NCBI GenBank assembly: GCA_946404295.1
Contig: CAMJDE010000068.1
Location: 1-8,189, forward strand
Direction: 5' to 3'
From: an uncultured Clostridia bacterium
Lineage (GTDB): Bacteria > Bacillota > Clostridia > Oscillospirales > CAG-272
Length of the DNA: 8,189 nt
The position numbers and the translations under genes were made by a program. The first letter of the stretch is position 1. Each line of letters opens with the position of its first letter. Below, piece after piece: positions 1 to 7,793 of this stretch. Below the pieces are notes generated by a model that did not search any database, was not told the origin of the DNA, and saw nothing but the letters and a program-made list of their open reading frames with translations.

Positions 1-741
1 CATCTTTGCCATCGAGATCGCCGAACTGTTGACCTCCTGCCCGTACATCGTCACCTTATCGAATCCGCCCTTGCGCGCCGCACGGATCAGAAGAGATCCC
101 GAGCCGCAGGTCGGATCGTAAACGCGATCGTTTTCTTTGGGGGCGACGATCTGCGCCATGATCTCCGACACCTGCTGCGGGGTGAAGAAGCTGCCGGCTT
201 TCTTACCCGCCATCGTGGCAAACTCGCCGATCATATATTCGTAGGCGTCGCCGATCACGTCTGCGGGAACTTGTCCTTCTTCGGTTGCAATACTGCGGGG
301 ACGAAGATCCAGGTTTGCAAAATCGTTCAGAAGGTTGCGAAGGATCGGGTTTTTCTGTTCTTTCTTTCCGAGATTGTTTTCGCTGTTGAAGTCGATTCCC
401 CGAAAGATTCCGTCCAGAATAGCGTTGGTGCTCTCGATGCCCGTCAGCGCCTCGCTGATCTTGTTCCCGAGATCGGGCGCATATTGGTTTTCAAGCAGGT
501 AATCAAAGGTGTATTCCTTTTTTAAGACAAAAGGAAGGTTTTCGATCTGCCGTTCCAGCCGGATCCCCTCGTACTGTTCCTTCAGGTCGTCGACGCTCTC
601 GGCAAACGTGTCGCTGAGATACTTTACGAAGAACATTGAAAGGACGTAATCCTTGTAGTTCGCGGCGTCGATGTTGTCCCGAAAGGTGTCCGCGCCCGCC
701 CACAGAGCTCTTTTTATATCTTCAAAGGTCGTTTTAGCCAT
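1..741 (-). CDS. hsdM: Type I restriction-modification DNA methyltransferase subunit M (partial, N-terminal half)
   Basis: N6-adenine methyltransferase subunit of a type I restriction-modification system; it uses S-adenosylmethionine and pairs with the S subunit for sequence recognition. The first 247 residues are present and the frame stays open to the window's left edge; family members are usually about 500 aa. Residues 1 to about 140 resemble the helical HsdM N-terminal domain (for example FEDIKRALWAGADTFRDNID near the start). The catalytic domain follows: GDAYEYMIGEFA around 163-174, FTP at 186-188, the SAM-binding motif YDPTCGSG at 208-215, then YGQEVN. The catalytic NPPY/F motif would lie beyond the edge. 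The start is set by GGAGG at 750-754, 8 bases upstream of ATG. This ATG overlaps the stop of the upstream hsdS-like gene (ATGGCTAA), indicating translational coupling. An hsdR gene may lie further left, out of sight. Confidence 0.93.
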   Translation of the reverse strand, partial: MAKTTFEDIKRALWAGADTFRDNIDAANYKDYVLSMFFVKYLSDTFAESVDDLKEQYEGIRLERQIENLPFVLKKEYTFDYLLENQYAPDLGNKISEALTGIESTNAILDGIFRGIDFNSENNLGKKEQKNPILRNLLNDFANLDLRPRSIATEEGQVPADVIGDAYEYMIGEFATMAGKKAGSFFTPQQVSEIMAQIVAPKENDRVYDPTCGSGSLLIRAARKGGFDKVTMYGQEVNSSAISMAKM

Positions 742-1363
742 TTTGATTTCCTCCGTATGTTTCAACGTATTCTTTAATGCGATGGTTATTCTTGATCGTT
801 TCCAGTTCCGCAAGTCGGTCTTTCTTCTTCTCCAGCTCGATTCCGTAATACCAGAGATCCCCGACGAGCTTTTGCTTTTCGTACGGAATACAGGGAATCC
901 GGATGTTTTCAAGGCTCGTGCGGTTAACCGATTTCATAACCGCTCCGACCGAATCGGACTCCGCCAAGGAGCGGATTCCCTCGTTGAGCAGCATCGCAAC
1001 GTATCTGGAGTAAACTTCTTCGCCCGGGGTGATCACAATCAGGTTGTTTCCGGCAAATACCTCGCCGTCGATTTCGTCAATATAATTGACGAACGTCGGG
1101 GCGATCCGTTTGACCACGATATCACCCGATCGGATCAGACAAGCCGGATCCGGAAACCCGGTGTATTCCCTTGGGTCAAGCGCGATCATGTTGTTCTTCA
1201 GGAAGTCCGCGCACCCAAGCCATCTTACCGGGAAATCTTGTCTCCTCGTTTTTCCCGGAGAACCGGTGCAGATTCTGATATCCGCGAGTTCTCCCAGTTT
1301 TCTGTCTCTCACCATTATTCCGTCGGCGTCGTTTGCCCCGATCAAGAAAAAACAGAACGACAC
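734..1363 (-). CDS. hsdS: Half-size type I restriction specificity subunit (HsdS-like, single target-recognition domain)
   Basis: Probably the DNA-sequence specificity subunit partnering HsdM. Visible S-subunit features are KLGELADIR near the N terminus, SGDIVVKRI mid-protein, SVNRTSLENIRIPCIP closing the domain, and a charged helix (EKQKLVGDL to RLAELETIK) resembling the conserved coiled-coil spacer. At about 193-209 aa it holds one recognition domain, whereas ordinary HsdS has two in about 400-450 aa, so it may act as a dimer. Start choice: the frame is open to a GTG at 1393, but that codon overlaps the -10 of a perfect promoter and cannot be on its transcript. I chose the GTG at 1363, preceded by AGGGGG. 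The ATG at 1315 is a serious alternative, because it sits just before the region that looks like the family N terminus. The gene precedes hsdM, unlike the common R-M-S order. Confidence 0.78.
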   Translation of the reverse strand: MSFCFFLIGANDADGIMVRDRKLGELADIRICTGSPGKTRRQDFPVRWLGCADFLKNNMIALDPREYTGFPDPACLIRSGDIVVKRIAPTFVNYIDEIDGEVFAGNNLIVITPGEEVYSRYVAMLLNEGIRSLAESDSVGAVMKSVNRTSLENIRIPCIPYEKQKLVGDLWYYGIELEKKKDRLAELETIKNNHRIKEYVETYGGNQNG

Positions 1364-1384
1364 CTTCCCCCTTTTTTCGTTACC

Positions 1385-1413
1385 ATTATACACTCGTTTC
1401 CATGTTTTGTCAA
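1385..1413 (-). promoter_or_regulatory. Perfect-consensus promoter for the hsdS-hsdM operon
   Basis: On the minus strand, TTGACA (1408-1413) and TATAAT (1385-1390) are separated by exactly 17 bases, matching the sigma-70/SigA consensus at all 12 positions. Transcription would begin near 1378, just before the AGGGGG that precedes the hsdS-like start, so the leader is short. Confidence 0.85.
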
Positions 1414-1511
1414 GAGGTTTTACGATATTTTTGAGTTGTAATCCATTTACTGCAATTTTTTGATGGTTTATGATTGCCGTTTAGATCATTCACAAACACT
1501 ATTAAAACGTA

Positions 1512-1540
1512 TTGACAATCTGATCGTGTTCGGTTATAAT
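1512..1540 (+). promoter_or_regulatory. Perfect-consensus promoter for the ATPase-helicase operon
   Basis: TTGACA (1512-1517) and TATAAT (1535-1540) are separated by 17 bases, again a 12/12 match. Expected transcription start is near 1547, leaving a leader of about 50 bases before the ATG at 1596. It fires away from the hsdS promoter; the two -35 boxes are about 100 bases apart. Confidence 0.85.
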
Positions 1541-1557
1541 ATATTTGGCAATAAAAA

Positions 1558-1571
1558 TGTAACTTGTTACA
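1558..1571. promoter_or_regulatory. Palindromic candidate operator in the ATPase leader
   Basis: TGTAACTTGTTACA has perfect 6-base inverted arms around a 2-base centre. It lies about 11-25 bases after the predicted transcription start and ends before the Shine-Dalgarno AAAGGA (1581-1586), a position where a bound dimeric repressor would block transcription. No regulator gene is visible in the window, so its partner is unknown; chance occurrence is possible. Confidence 0.4.
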
Positions 1572-1595
1572 CTTTTTCGTAAAGGATGCAAACAG

Positions 1596-2858
1596 ATGGA
1601 ACAAATCAAGCGCGACGTTTACCTGAAAAGACTGATCGATCGGGAGCAAAACGGGCTGGTGAAGATCGTCACCGGCATCCGTCGCTGCGGGAAGTCGTAT
1701 CTGTTGAACACTTTGTTCTACGAGTACCTCAAAGGCAAGGGCGTGGACGACAGCCACGTCATCCGGATCTCGCTTGACGACGACGAGAACGAAGATCTCT
1801 GCAAACCCAAAGCCTTGAGCCGTCATATCAAGAGTCTGCTCGTCGACGACGGACTGTATTATATCCTGCTCGACGAGATCCAACTGGCGGACAATTTCGT
1901 CGGGGTGCTGAACGGGCTTTTGAAACTTCCGAACGTCGACGTCTACGTTACGGGGAGCAACTCAAAGTTCCTTTCCACCGATATCGTAACCGAGTTCCGT
2001 GGGCGCGGCGACGAGGTGCGGATCCTGCCGCTTTCCTTCTCCGAGTTTACGTCGGTCTACAAGGGATCGGTTACGGAAGGGTGGAAAGACTATTACACCT
2101 ACGGCGGGCTGCCGCTCGTTCTCGCGCAGAGAAGCGACGAGGCGAAGATGAACTATCTGAAAGGGCAGCTGAAAAACGTTTATCTGAACGATATCATCGA
2201 CCGCAACCGCATCCAGAACGAAGAGCAGATCGGCGCTGTGGTGGAGATCCTCGCGTCGAGCGTCGGATCGCTGACCAATCCCCTGAAACTCTCCAACACC
2301 TTCCGCACCGTCGTGCAGCTGCCGATCGCGGACAAGACCGTTTCAAACTTCCTCACCTATCTGGAAGACGCCTTCCTCGTTGACAAATCCAAGCGCTACG
2401 ACGTCAAGGGAAAAAAGTATCTTTCCACCCCGTCCAAATACTATTTCACCGATCTCGGTTTGCGGAACGCCGCGCTCGGTTTTCGCCAGCAAGAGGAAAA
2501 CCATATTATGGAAAACATCATCTACCTCGAACTGGTCAAGCGCGGGTTTGCGGTGGACGTCGGGATCGTGGAAACCACAAAACGCAACGCGGATGGAAAA
2601 CTCGTCCGCACCTATTCGGAGGTCGATTTCATCGCCAATCGTGGCAACAACAAGTATTATATCCAGTCCGCGTTCTCGATGGACAACCCGGAAAAGCGGG
2701 AGCAGGAACTGCGGTCGCTACTGAACGTCAAAGATTTCTTCAAAAAGATCGTCGTCGTCAAAGACGATATCAAGCGCAAACGCGACGAGAACGGGATCGT
2801 CACGATGGGCGTTCTTGACTTCCTACTTGATGAAAACAGTTTGGCTTACGGTGACTGA
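1596..2858 (+). CDS. AAA family ATPase, AAA_14/DUF4143 type
   Basis: A 420-aa P-loop ATPase. Walker A is GIRRCGKS (27-34, K33, S34); Walker B is YILLDEIQ (89-96, D93, E94); VTGSNSKFLS (118-127) fits the sensor region and FRGRG (134-138) an arginine-finger position. The C-terminal half matches the DUF4143 layout: a winged-helix-like part (about 190-290, ending YYFTDLGLRNAALGF) and a PD-(D/E)XK-like fold with E306, SEVDF (341-345) and KYYIQSAF (353-360). The position where active nucleases carry E-x-K reads Q357-S-A, so nuclease activity is doubtful. Length is normal for the family. The start has AAAGGA 9 bases upstream and follows the promoter and palindrome. The family is widespread, often in accessory regions, with no settled biochemical role. 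The 63-base gap to the next gene, without an obvious terminator or promoter, suggests an operon with the large helicase. Family assignment is confident; a functional link is inferred. Confidence 0.92.
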   Translation: MEQIKRDVYLKRLIDREQNGLVKIVTGIRRCGKSYLLNTLFYEYLKGKGVDDSHVIRISLDDDENEDLCKPKALSRHIKSLLVDDGLYYILLDEIQLADNFVGVLNGLLKLPNVDVYVTGSNSKFLSTDIVTEFRGRGDEVRILPLSFSEFTSVYKGSVTEGWKDYYTYGGLPLVLAQRSDEAKMNYLKGQLKNVYLNDIIDRNRIQNEEQIGAVVEILASSVGSLTNPLKLSNTFRTVVQLPIADKTVSNFLTYLEDAFLVDKSKRYDVKGKKYLSTPSKYYFTDLGLRNAALGFRQQEENHIMENIIYLELVKRGFAVDVGIVETTKRNADGKLVRTYSEVDFIANRGNNKYYIQSAFSMDNPEKREQELRSLLNVKDFFKKIVVVKDDIKRKRDENGIVTMGVLDFLLDENSLAYGD

Positions 2859-2921
2859 AGAGCCGCAGCCGAAAAAGTTGAATAAAAAGAAGACTATAGT
2901 AATGACAAGGAGCATATTGCA

Positions 2922-5900
2922 ATGATGAAAGACGTCGTATTCTTCGATACGGAAACCGGGGTTGAAGACAAAAGAATACACGATATCGGCGCTATGCGAA
3001 ACAGAGTGCCTTTTCATTCTGTCAAATTGTCCGACTTTTTGGAGTTCATCAGCGGCGCGGAATTCCTTTGCGGGCACAACATCGTTCATCATGACCTGAA
3101 ATACCTTCCCGATTCCCTTTCGTCCTACAAAGTAATCGACACCCTATACTTATCACCGCTTCTGTTTCCGTGTCGTCCGTATCATCGTTTGCTGAAAGAC
3201 GACAAACTCCAGTCGGATCAGCTGAACAACCCGCTGAACGACGCGCAGAAAGCAAGCGAACTTTTCTACGACGAAGTGAATGCGTTTCGAGCTTTAGATA
3301 ACAGAACAAAGCAGATCTATTGCTGCCTGTTGTACTCTCAAGAAGAATTTCGGGGCTTTTTCGATTACGTCGGTTTTCAACCCTATCGATCCAACGTGGA
3401 AAAGCTGATCCGGGAGGAATACGCCGGACGGATCTGCGAAAACGCGGACGTCGGGCTGATGATCCGGCATTATCCCGTAGAGCTGGCTTACGCTCTTGCC
3501 TTGATCGGCGCCTCGGATTACCATTCCGTCACTCCCCCGTGGCTTGTGAAGAACTATCCCAACATCGACAACGTCGTCAAATACCTTTGCCACACGCCGT
3601 GTCAAGCCGGATGCGCGTATTGCCGCGACCGTTTGAACATCCACAGAAAACTCAAGGACTATTTCGGATTCGACGAATTCCGTACCTATAACGGAGAACC
3701 GTTACAAGAAAGAGCCGCGCAAGCCGCCGTTGACGGCAAATCTCTGCTCGCCGTTTTTCCGACCGGCGGCGGGAAATCGCTGACCTTCCAGCTCCCCGCT
3801 CTGATGGCGGGAGAATGCGCGCACGGGTTGACGGTCGTCATTTCCCCTCTGCAATCTCTTATGAAAGACCAGGTCGACAATCTTGCCGAGAAAGGGTTGG
3901 TGGACGCCGTTACCGTAAACGGCTTGCTCAGCCCGATCGAACGTGCGGAAGCGTTGGAACGTGTCGCGAGCGGATTGGCGACCATGCTCTACATTTCCCC
4001 CGAACAGTTGAGATCCCGGACGATCGAACGGCTGCTCCTGTCCCGAAACGTCGTTCGCTTTGTCATTGACGAGGCGCATTGCTTCTCCGCATGGGGGCAG
4101 GATTTCCGCGTCGACTATCTCTACATCGGGGATTTCATTCGCGAATATCAGAAAACCAAGCAGTTGAAGCATCCGATCCCGGTCTCCTGCTTTACCGCCA
4201 CTGCAAAGCAGAAGGTCATATCCGATATCTGCGACTATTTTCAACGCAAACTCGGCGTTACGCTTGAGTTGTATACGTCGACCGCGGATCGAGAAAATCT
4301 GCATTATTCCGTACTGTTCAAAGAAACCGAGGAGGAAAAATACAACGCACTCCGTTTCCTGATCGAGCAAAAAGATTGCCCTACGATCGTCTACGTATCA
4401 AGGACTCGCAGGGCTGTTCAACTTGCAGAGAAACTGACCTCCGACGGATTCCCCGCGAGACCGTTTCACGGGAAAATGGACCCGAGCAAAAAGATCGAAA
4501 ACCAAGAGGCGTTCATCCGAAACGACGTGAAGATCATCGTAGCGACATCCGCGTTCGGAATGGGCGTGGACAAAAAAGACGTGCGCCTGGTGGTCCATTA
4601 CGATATCTCGGATTCTCTTGAGAACTACGTACAGGAAGCCGGGAGAGCCGGACGAGACCAAACCCTTATGGCGGAGTGTTTTGTCCTGTTCAACGATAAC
4701 GATCTGGACAAGCACTTCCTGCTTCTGAATCAAACGAAACTCAGTATGAGCGAAATCCAACAAGTATGGAAAGCGCTGAAAGATTTAACGAGAGAACGTC
4801 CGTGGGTATGTTGTTCCGCTCTTGAGATCGCTCGTCAGGCGGGATGGGACGAAACGGTCAACGACGTTGAAACGCGAGTCAGGACTGCTATCGCCGCTCT
4901 TGAGAGTGCCGGGTACGTTAAGCGCGGTCGAAACGTACCGCGCGTATACGCGACCAGTATTCTTGCCAAAGATATGGCGGAGGCAAGTTATCGGATCGAC
5001 AGATCCCCGCTGTTCAATGAAAAGCAAAAAGAGAACGCAAAACGGATCATCAAATCGCTGATCTCCAGCAGAAGCATTGCAAAAGCCGGGAACGATGACG
5101 CGGAATCCCGCGTGGATTATCTTTCCGATATGCTGGGCATCCCGAAAGAAGACGTGATCGATTCCATCAATAGAATGCGGCAGGACGATTTGCTTGCCGA
5201 CTCTATGGATATGTCCGCGTTCATTCTGAAAACGGATACCGAAAACCGCTCCGAGCAGATTTTGAACCGATTTGCCAAATTGGAAGATTTCTTGCTTCGA
5301 CATTTGGAGGAAAACGGCGCCGACTATTCTTTGAAAGAACTGAACGAAGCGGCTGAAAAAGAAGGGATCCCTCACTCTTCGGTGAAGAATCTCCGAACGC
5401 TCTTATACTTCTTGACGATCAAAGGATACGTCTCCAAAGGTAGCAGAAAACACGATCCCGAAGATGACGACGAAGTCAACGAACCGGGAAACGGTTCGCG
5501 CGCCTCGATCATCCCCGCAATGGCTTTGCCCAAATTGTTGGAGAAGTTTCAAAAGCGAGTAGACGTATGCCGTTTTATTGTAGAATACTTATACGGGATC
5601 GCGCCTGAAAAAGAAGCGGATAGCAGCAGAGAAGAAGCGCCCGTTCAGTTTTCTTTGATCGAACTCCTCAAACAGTATATCGCAAAGCCGAATCTGCTGT
5701 ATTCCACAAGCAAAACGACGCTCGCCGACGTGGAGGACGCGCTCCTGTATCTCTCCAAGATCGGCGCGATGAAACTGGAAGGTGGTTTCCTCGTCCTATA
5801 TAACGGCATGGAGGTCAAGAGATTGATCCTCGACAACAAGATCCGTTACAAGGCTGACGATTACAAAGCGCTCAGCGAGTATTACAAGCAGAAGATCCAG

Positions 5901-7793
5901 CAAATCCATATCGTCGGCGAGTACGCAAACCTGATGGTGAAGGACTATGACGCCGCTCTGCAATTTGTCCGCGACTATTTCCAAATGGATTTCAAACGCT
6001 TCATCGCCAAGTATTTCAAAGGCGATCGCGCAAATGAGATCAACCGGAACGTCACGCCCGAAAAGTATCATCAACTGTTCGGCGAACTGTCCGATATCCA
6101 AGCGCAGATCATCAACGACGCCAATTCCAAGTATATCGTTGTAGCCGCCGGTCCCGGCAGCGGCAAAACCAGAGTGCTGGTACATAAACTGGCTTCCCTC
6201 TTACTTCTGGAGGACGTCAAGCACGAACAGCTCCTGATGGTGACCTTTTCCCGCGCCGCCGCCACCGAATTCAAGAAGCGTCTGATGGGTTTGATCGGAA
6301 ACGGCGCGAACTTCGTCGAGATCAAAACATTTCATTCCTACTGTTTCGACTTGCTCGGAAAAATCGGGAGTCTTGAGGGCGTGGAAAACGTCGTTCACGA
6401 CGCTGCGGAAATGATCCGGAACGGCGAAGTCGAACAAGGAAGAATAACGAAAACCGTCCTTGTGATCGACGAAGCGCAGGATATGGACGCCAACGAATTT
6501 GCGTTGATCCGGGCGTTGATCGAAAACAACGACGATATGCGCGTGATCGCAGTCGGAGACGACGATCAGAACATTTACGAATTCCGCGGCTCCGATTCCG
6601 CCAATATGATGACCTTGATCAATCAATACGGTGCCGTTCGTTATGAAATGGTGGAGAATTATCGCAGCTGCGCAAACATCGTCGCGCTTGCTAACCGTTT
6701 CGCAGAAACCATCCGAAGCCGAATGAAACGGACTCCCATTCAGGCGATCCACCCCGACAACGGGATCGTAAAGATCACCCGCTATACCTCCGACCATCTG
6801 GAGGAACCGGTCGTAAACCAAATCGCAGAAACGTACCGCGGCGGGTCCGCCTGCGTTCTGACCAGCACAAACGAGGAAGCCCTTCGCGTTCTCGGTCTGC
6901 TGCTCAAGAAAGGGATCCGAGCAAAGCTGATCCAATCCCTGGACGGTTTTTACCTGTATAATCTTGCCGAGGTTCGGTTCTTCCTGAAACGGATCGATAA
7001 CGAGCTCGGTTCGTCTCCCGTTATCGGTAACGACCTGTGGAACCGTGCGAAAAAGGCGCTCGCGGAAGTCTATTCCGATAGTCTGTGTCTTGAAAACGTG
7101 TTGAATATGATCTCGGAGTTTGAAAAGGTCAACACGTACAGCAAGTATCGGACGGATCTGGAAGAGTTCATCAAAGAGTCGCAGTTCGAGGACTTCTATT
7201 CGGACGATCGGGAGACCGTTTTCGTTTCGACCATTCACAAATCCAAGGGGAGAGAGTTCGACAACGTTTATCTCCTGCTCAATAACGCCTCTCCGAAAGA
7301 CGACGCGGAACGCCGCAAACTTTACGTCGGAATGACGCGGGCAAAAGAAAACCTGTTCATTCATTGCAACACGGGGTTGTTCGACCGTTTCCACGTCCCG
7401 AACGTTGAAAAGTTGACAGACGAAACGCAGTACCCCGAACCGGAAGAAATTTGTCTGCAGCTGACTCACAAAGACGTGGTTCTCGATTATTTCAAAGGCA
7501 AAAAGGAGATCACTCTCAAGCTGCATAGCGGGATGCCGCTCTCGCTTAGAGACGAATACGTGAGTGCGGAGATCGAAGGTCGAACCGTTCGGATCGCGAA
7601 ACTCTCCAAAGCATGTATGGAGAACCTGGACCACTATATGCAGAAGGGGTATTCCCCGGCATCTGCTTCGGTTCGATTCGTGGTCGCCTGGAAAGGCAAA
7701 GAGGACGAAGAAGAGACCGCGGTACTGCTCCCGGAAATCCATTTGAAAAAAGGATCTTGCGTCGTCGGAAGAATAGCAAATGTTTCTTTTTAG
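2922..7793 (+). CDS. DEDD-exonuclease / RecQ-helicase / UvrD-helicase fusion protein
   Basis: A 1,623-aa multidomain DNA-processing enzyme. Residues 5-120 resemble a DnaQ-type 3'-5' exonuclease: FFDTET (D9, E11), GHNIVHHDLKYL (D58) and NNPLNDA (D107), with Asn102 where DEDDh enzymes have His. Four cysteines (223, 227, 231, 234; CX3CX3CX2C) form a likely metal site. A RecQ core follows: FGFDEFR...Q motif 0 (248-262), PTGGGKS (280-286, K285), IDEAH (382-386) with the RecQ aromatic loop CFSAWGQDFR, FTATA (424-428), IIVATSAFGMGVD (538-550) and QEAGRAGRD (571-579). Residues about 620-970 contain several winged-helix-like segments. A UvrD/Rep core spans about 1055-1485: AAGPGSGKT (K1082), TFHSY, IDEAQ (1182-1186), GDDDQNIYEFRGS, ENYRS, STIHKSKGREFD and YVGMTRAKE. 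The tail of about 130 aa is unassigned. The start has AAGGAG 9 bases upstream; a second ATG follows immediately. Likely role: unwinding and trimming DNA in repair or defence. Domains are clear; the physiological role is unknown. Confidence 0.93.
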   Translation: MMKDVVFFDTETGVEDKRIHDIGAMRNRVPFHSVKLSDFLEFISGAEFLCGHNIVHHDLKYLPDSLSSYKVIDTLYLSPLLFPCRPYHRLLKDDKLQSDQLNNPLNDAQKASELFYDEVNAFRALDNRTKQIYCCLLYSQEEFRGFFDYVGFQPYRSNVEKLIREEYAGRICENADVGLMIRHYPVELAYALALIGASDYHSVTPPWLVKNYPNIDNVVKYLCHTPCQAGCAYCRDRLNIHRKLKDYFGFDEFRTYNGEPLQERAAQAAVDGKSLLAVFPTGGGKSLTFQLPALMAGECAHGLTVVISPLQSLMKDQVDNLAEKGLVDAVTVNGLLSPIERAEALERVASGLATMLYISPEQLRSRTIERLLLSRNVVRFVIDEAHCFSAWGQDFRVDYLYIGDFIREYQKTKQLKHPIPVSCFTATAKQKVISDICDYFQRKLGVTLELYTSTADRENLHYSVLFKETEEEKYNALRFLIEQKDCPTIVYVSRTRRAVQLAEKLTSDGFPARPFHGKMDPSKKIENQEAFIRNDVKIIVATSAFGMGVDKKDVRLVVHYDISDSLENYVQEAGRAGRDQTLMAECFVLFNDNDLDKHFLLLNQTKLSMSEIQQVWKALKDLTRERPWVCCSALEIARQAGWDETVNDVETRVRTAIAALESAGYVKRGRNVPRVYATSILAKDMAEASYRIDRSPLFNEKQKENAKRIIKSLISSRSIAKAGNDDAESRVDYLSDMLGIPKEDVIDSINRMRQDDLLADSMDMSAFILKTDTENRSEQILNRFAKLEDFLLRHLEENGADYSLKELNEAAEKEGIPHSSVKNLRTLLYFLTIKGYVSKGSRKHDPEDDDEVNEPGNGSRASIIPAMALPKLLEKFQKRVDVCRFIVEYLYGIAPEKEADSSREEAPVQFSLIELLKQYIAKPNLLYSTSKTTLADVEDALLYLSKIGAMKLEGGFLVLYNGMEVKRLILDNKIRYKADDYKALSEYYKQKIQQIHIVGEYANLMVKDYDAALQFVRDYFQMDFKRFIAKYFKGDRANEINRNVTPEKYHQLFGELSDIQAQIINDANSKYIVVAAGPGSGKTRVLVHKLASLLLLEDVKHEQLLMVTFSRAAATEFKKRLMGLIGNGANFVEIKTFHSYCFDLLGKIGSLEGVENVVHDAAEMIRNGEVEQGRITKTVLVIDEAQDMDANEFALIRALIENNDDMRVIAVGDDDQNIYEFRGSDSANMMTLINQYGAVRYEMVENYRSCANIVALANRFAETIRSRMKRTPIQAIHPDNGIVKITRYTSDHLEEPVVNQIAETYRGGSACVLTSTNEEALRVLGLLLKKGIRAKLIQSLDGFYLYNLAEVRFFLKRIDNELGSSPVIGNDLWNRAKKALAEVYSDSLCLENVLNMISEFEKVNTYSKYRTDLEEFIKESQFEDFYSDDRETVFVSTIHKSKGREFDNVYLLLNNASPKDDAERRKLYVGMTRAKENLFIHCNTGLFDRFHVPNVEKLTDETQYPEPEEICLQLTHKDVVLDYFKGKKEITLKLHSGMPLSLRDEYVSAEIEGRTVRIAKLSKACMENLDHYMQKGYSPASASVRFVVAWKGKEDEEETAVLLPEIHLKKGSCVVGRIANVSF

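Noticed and set aside
671..1441. Plus-strand open frame of 256 codons opposite hsdS and hsdM
   Set aside because: The minus strand encodes recognisable HsdS and HsdM sequence with a promoter and Shine-Dalgarno; the plus frame is a shadow.
1414..1511. CRISPR repeats, tRNA or additional small genes between the divergent promoters
   Set aside because: I saw no repeated unit, tRNA-like arms or start codon with a Shine-Dalgarno site here; it appears to be plain AT-rich spacer.
3597..3623. CX3CX2C (C227, C231, C234) resembling a radical SAM motif
   Set aside because: There is no radical SAM barrel around it; it is part of a four-cysteine cluster just before a RecQ core, so a structural metal site is far likelier.
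6201..7742. Long minus-strand open frame of 513 codons opposite the UvrD part
   Set aside because: It lies wholly antisense to a gene with intact helicase motifs, has no recognisable domain, and is explained by the codon bias of the plus-strand gene.
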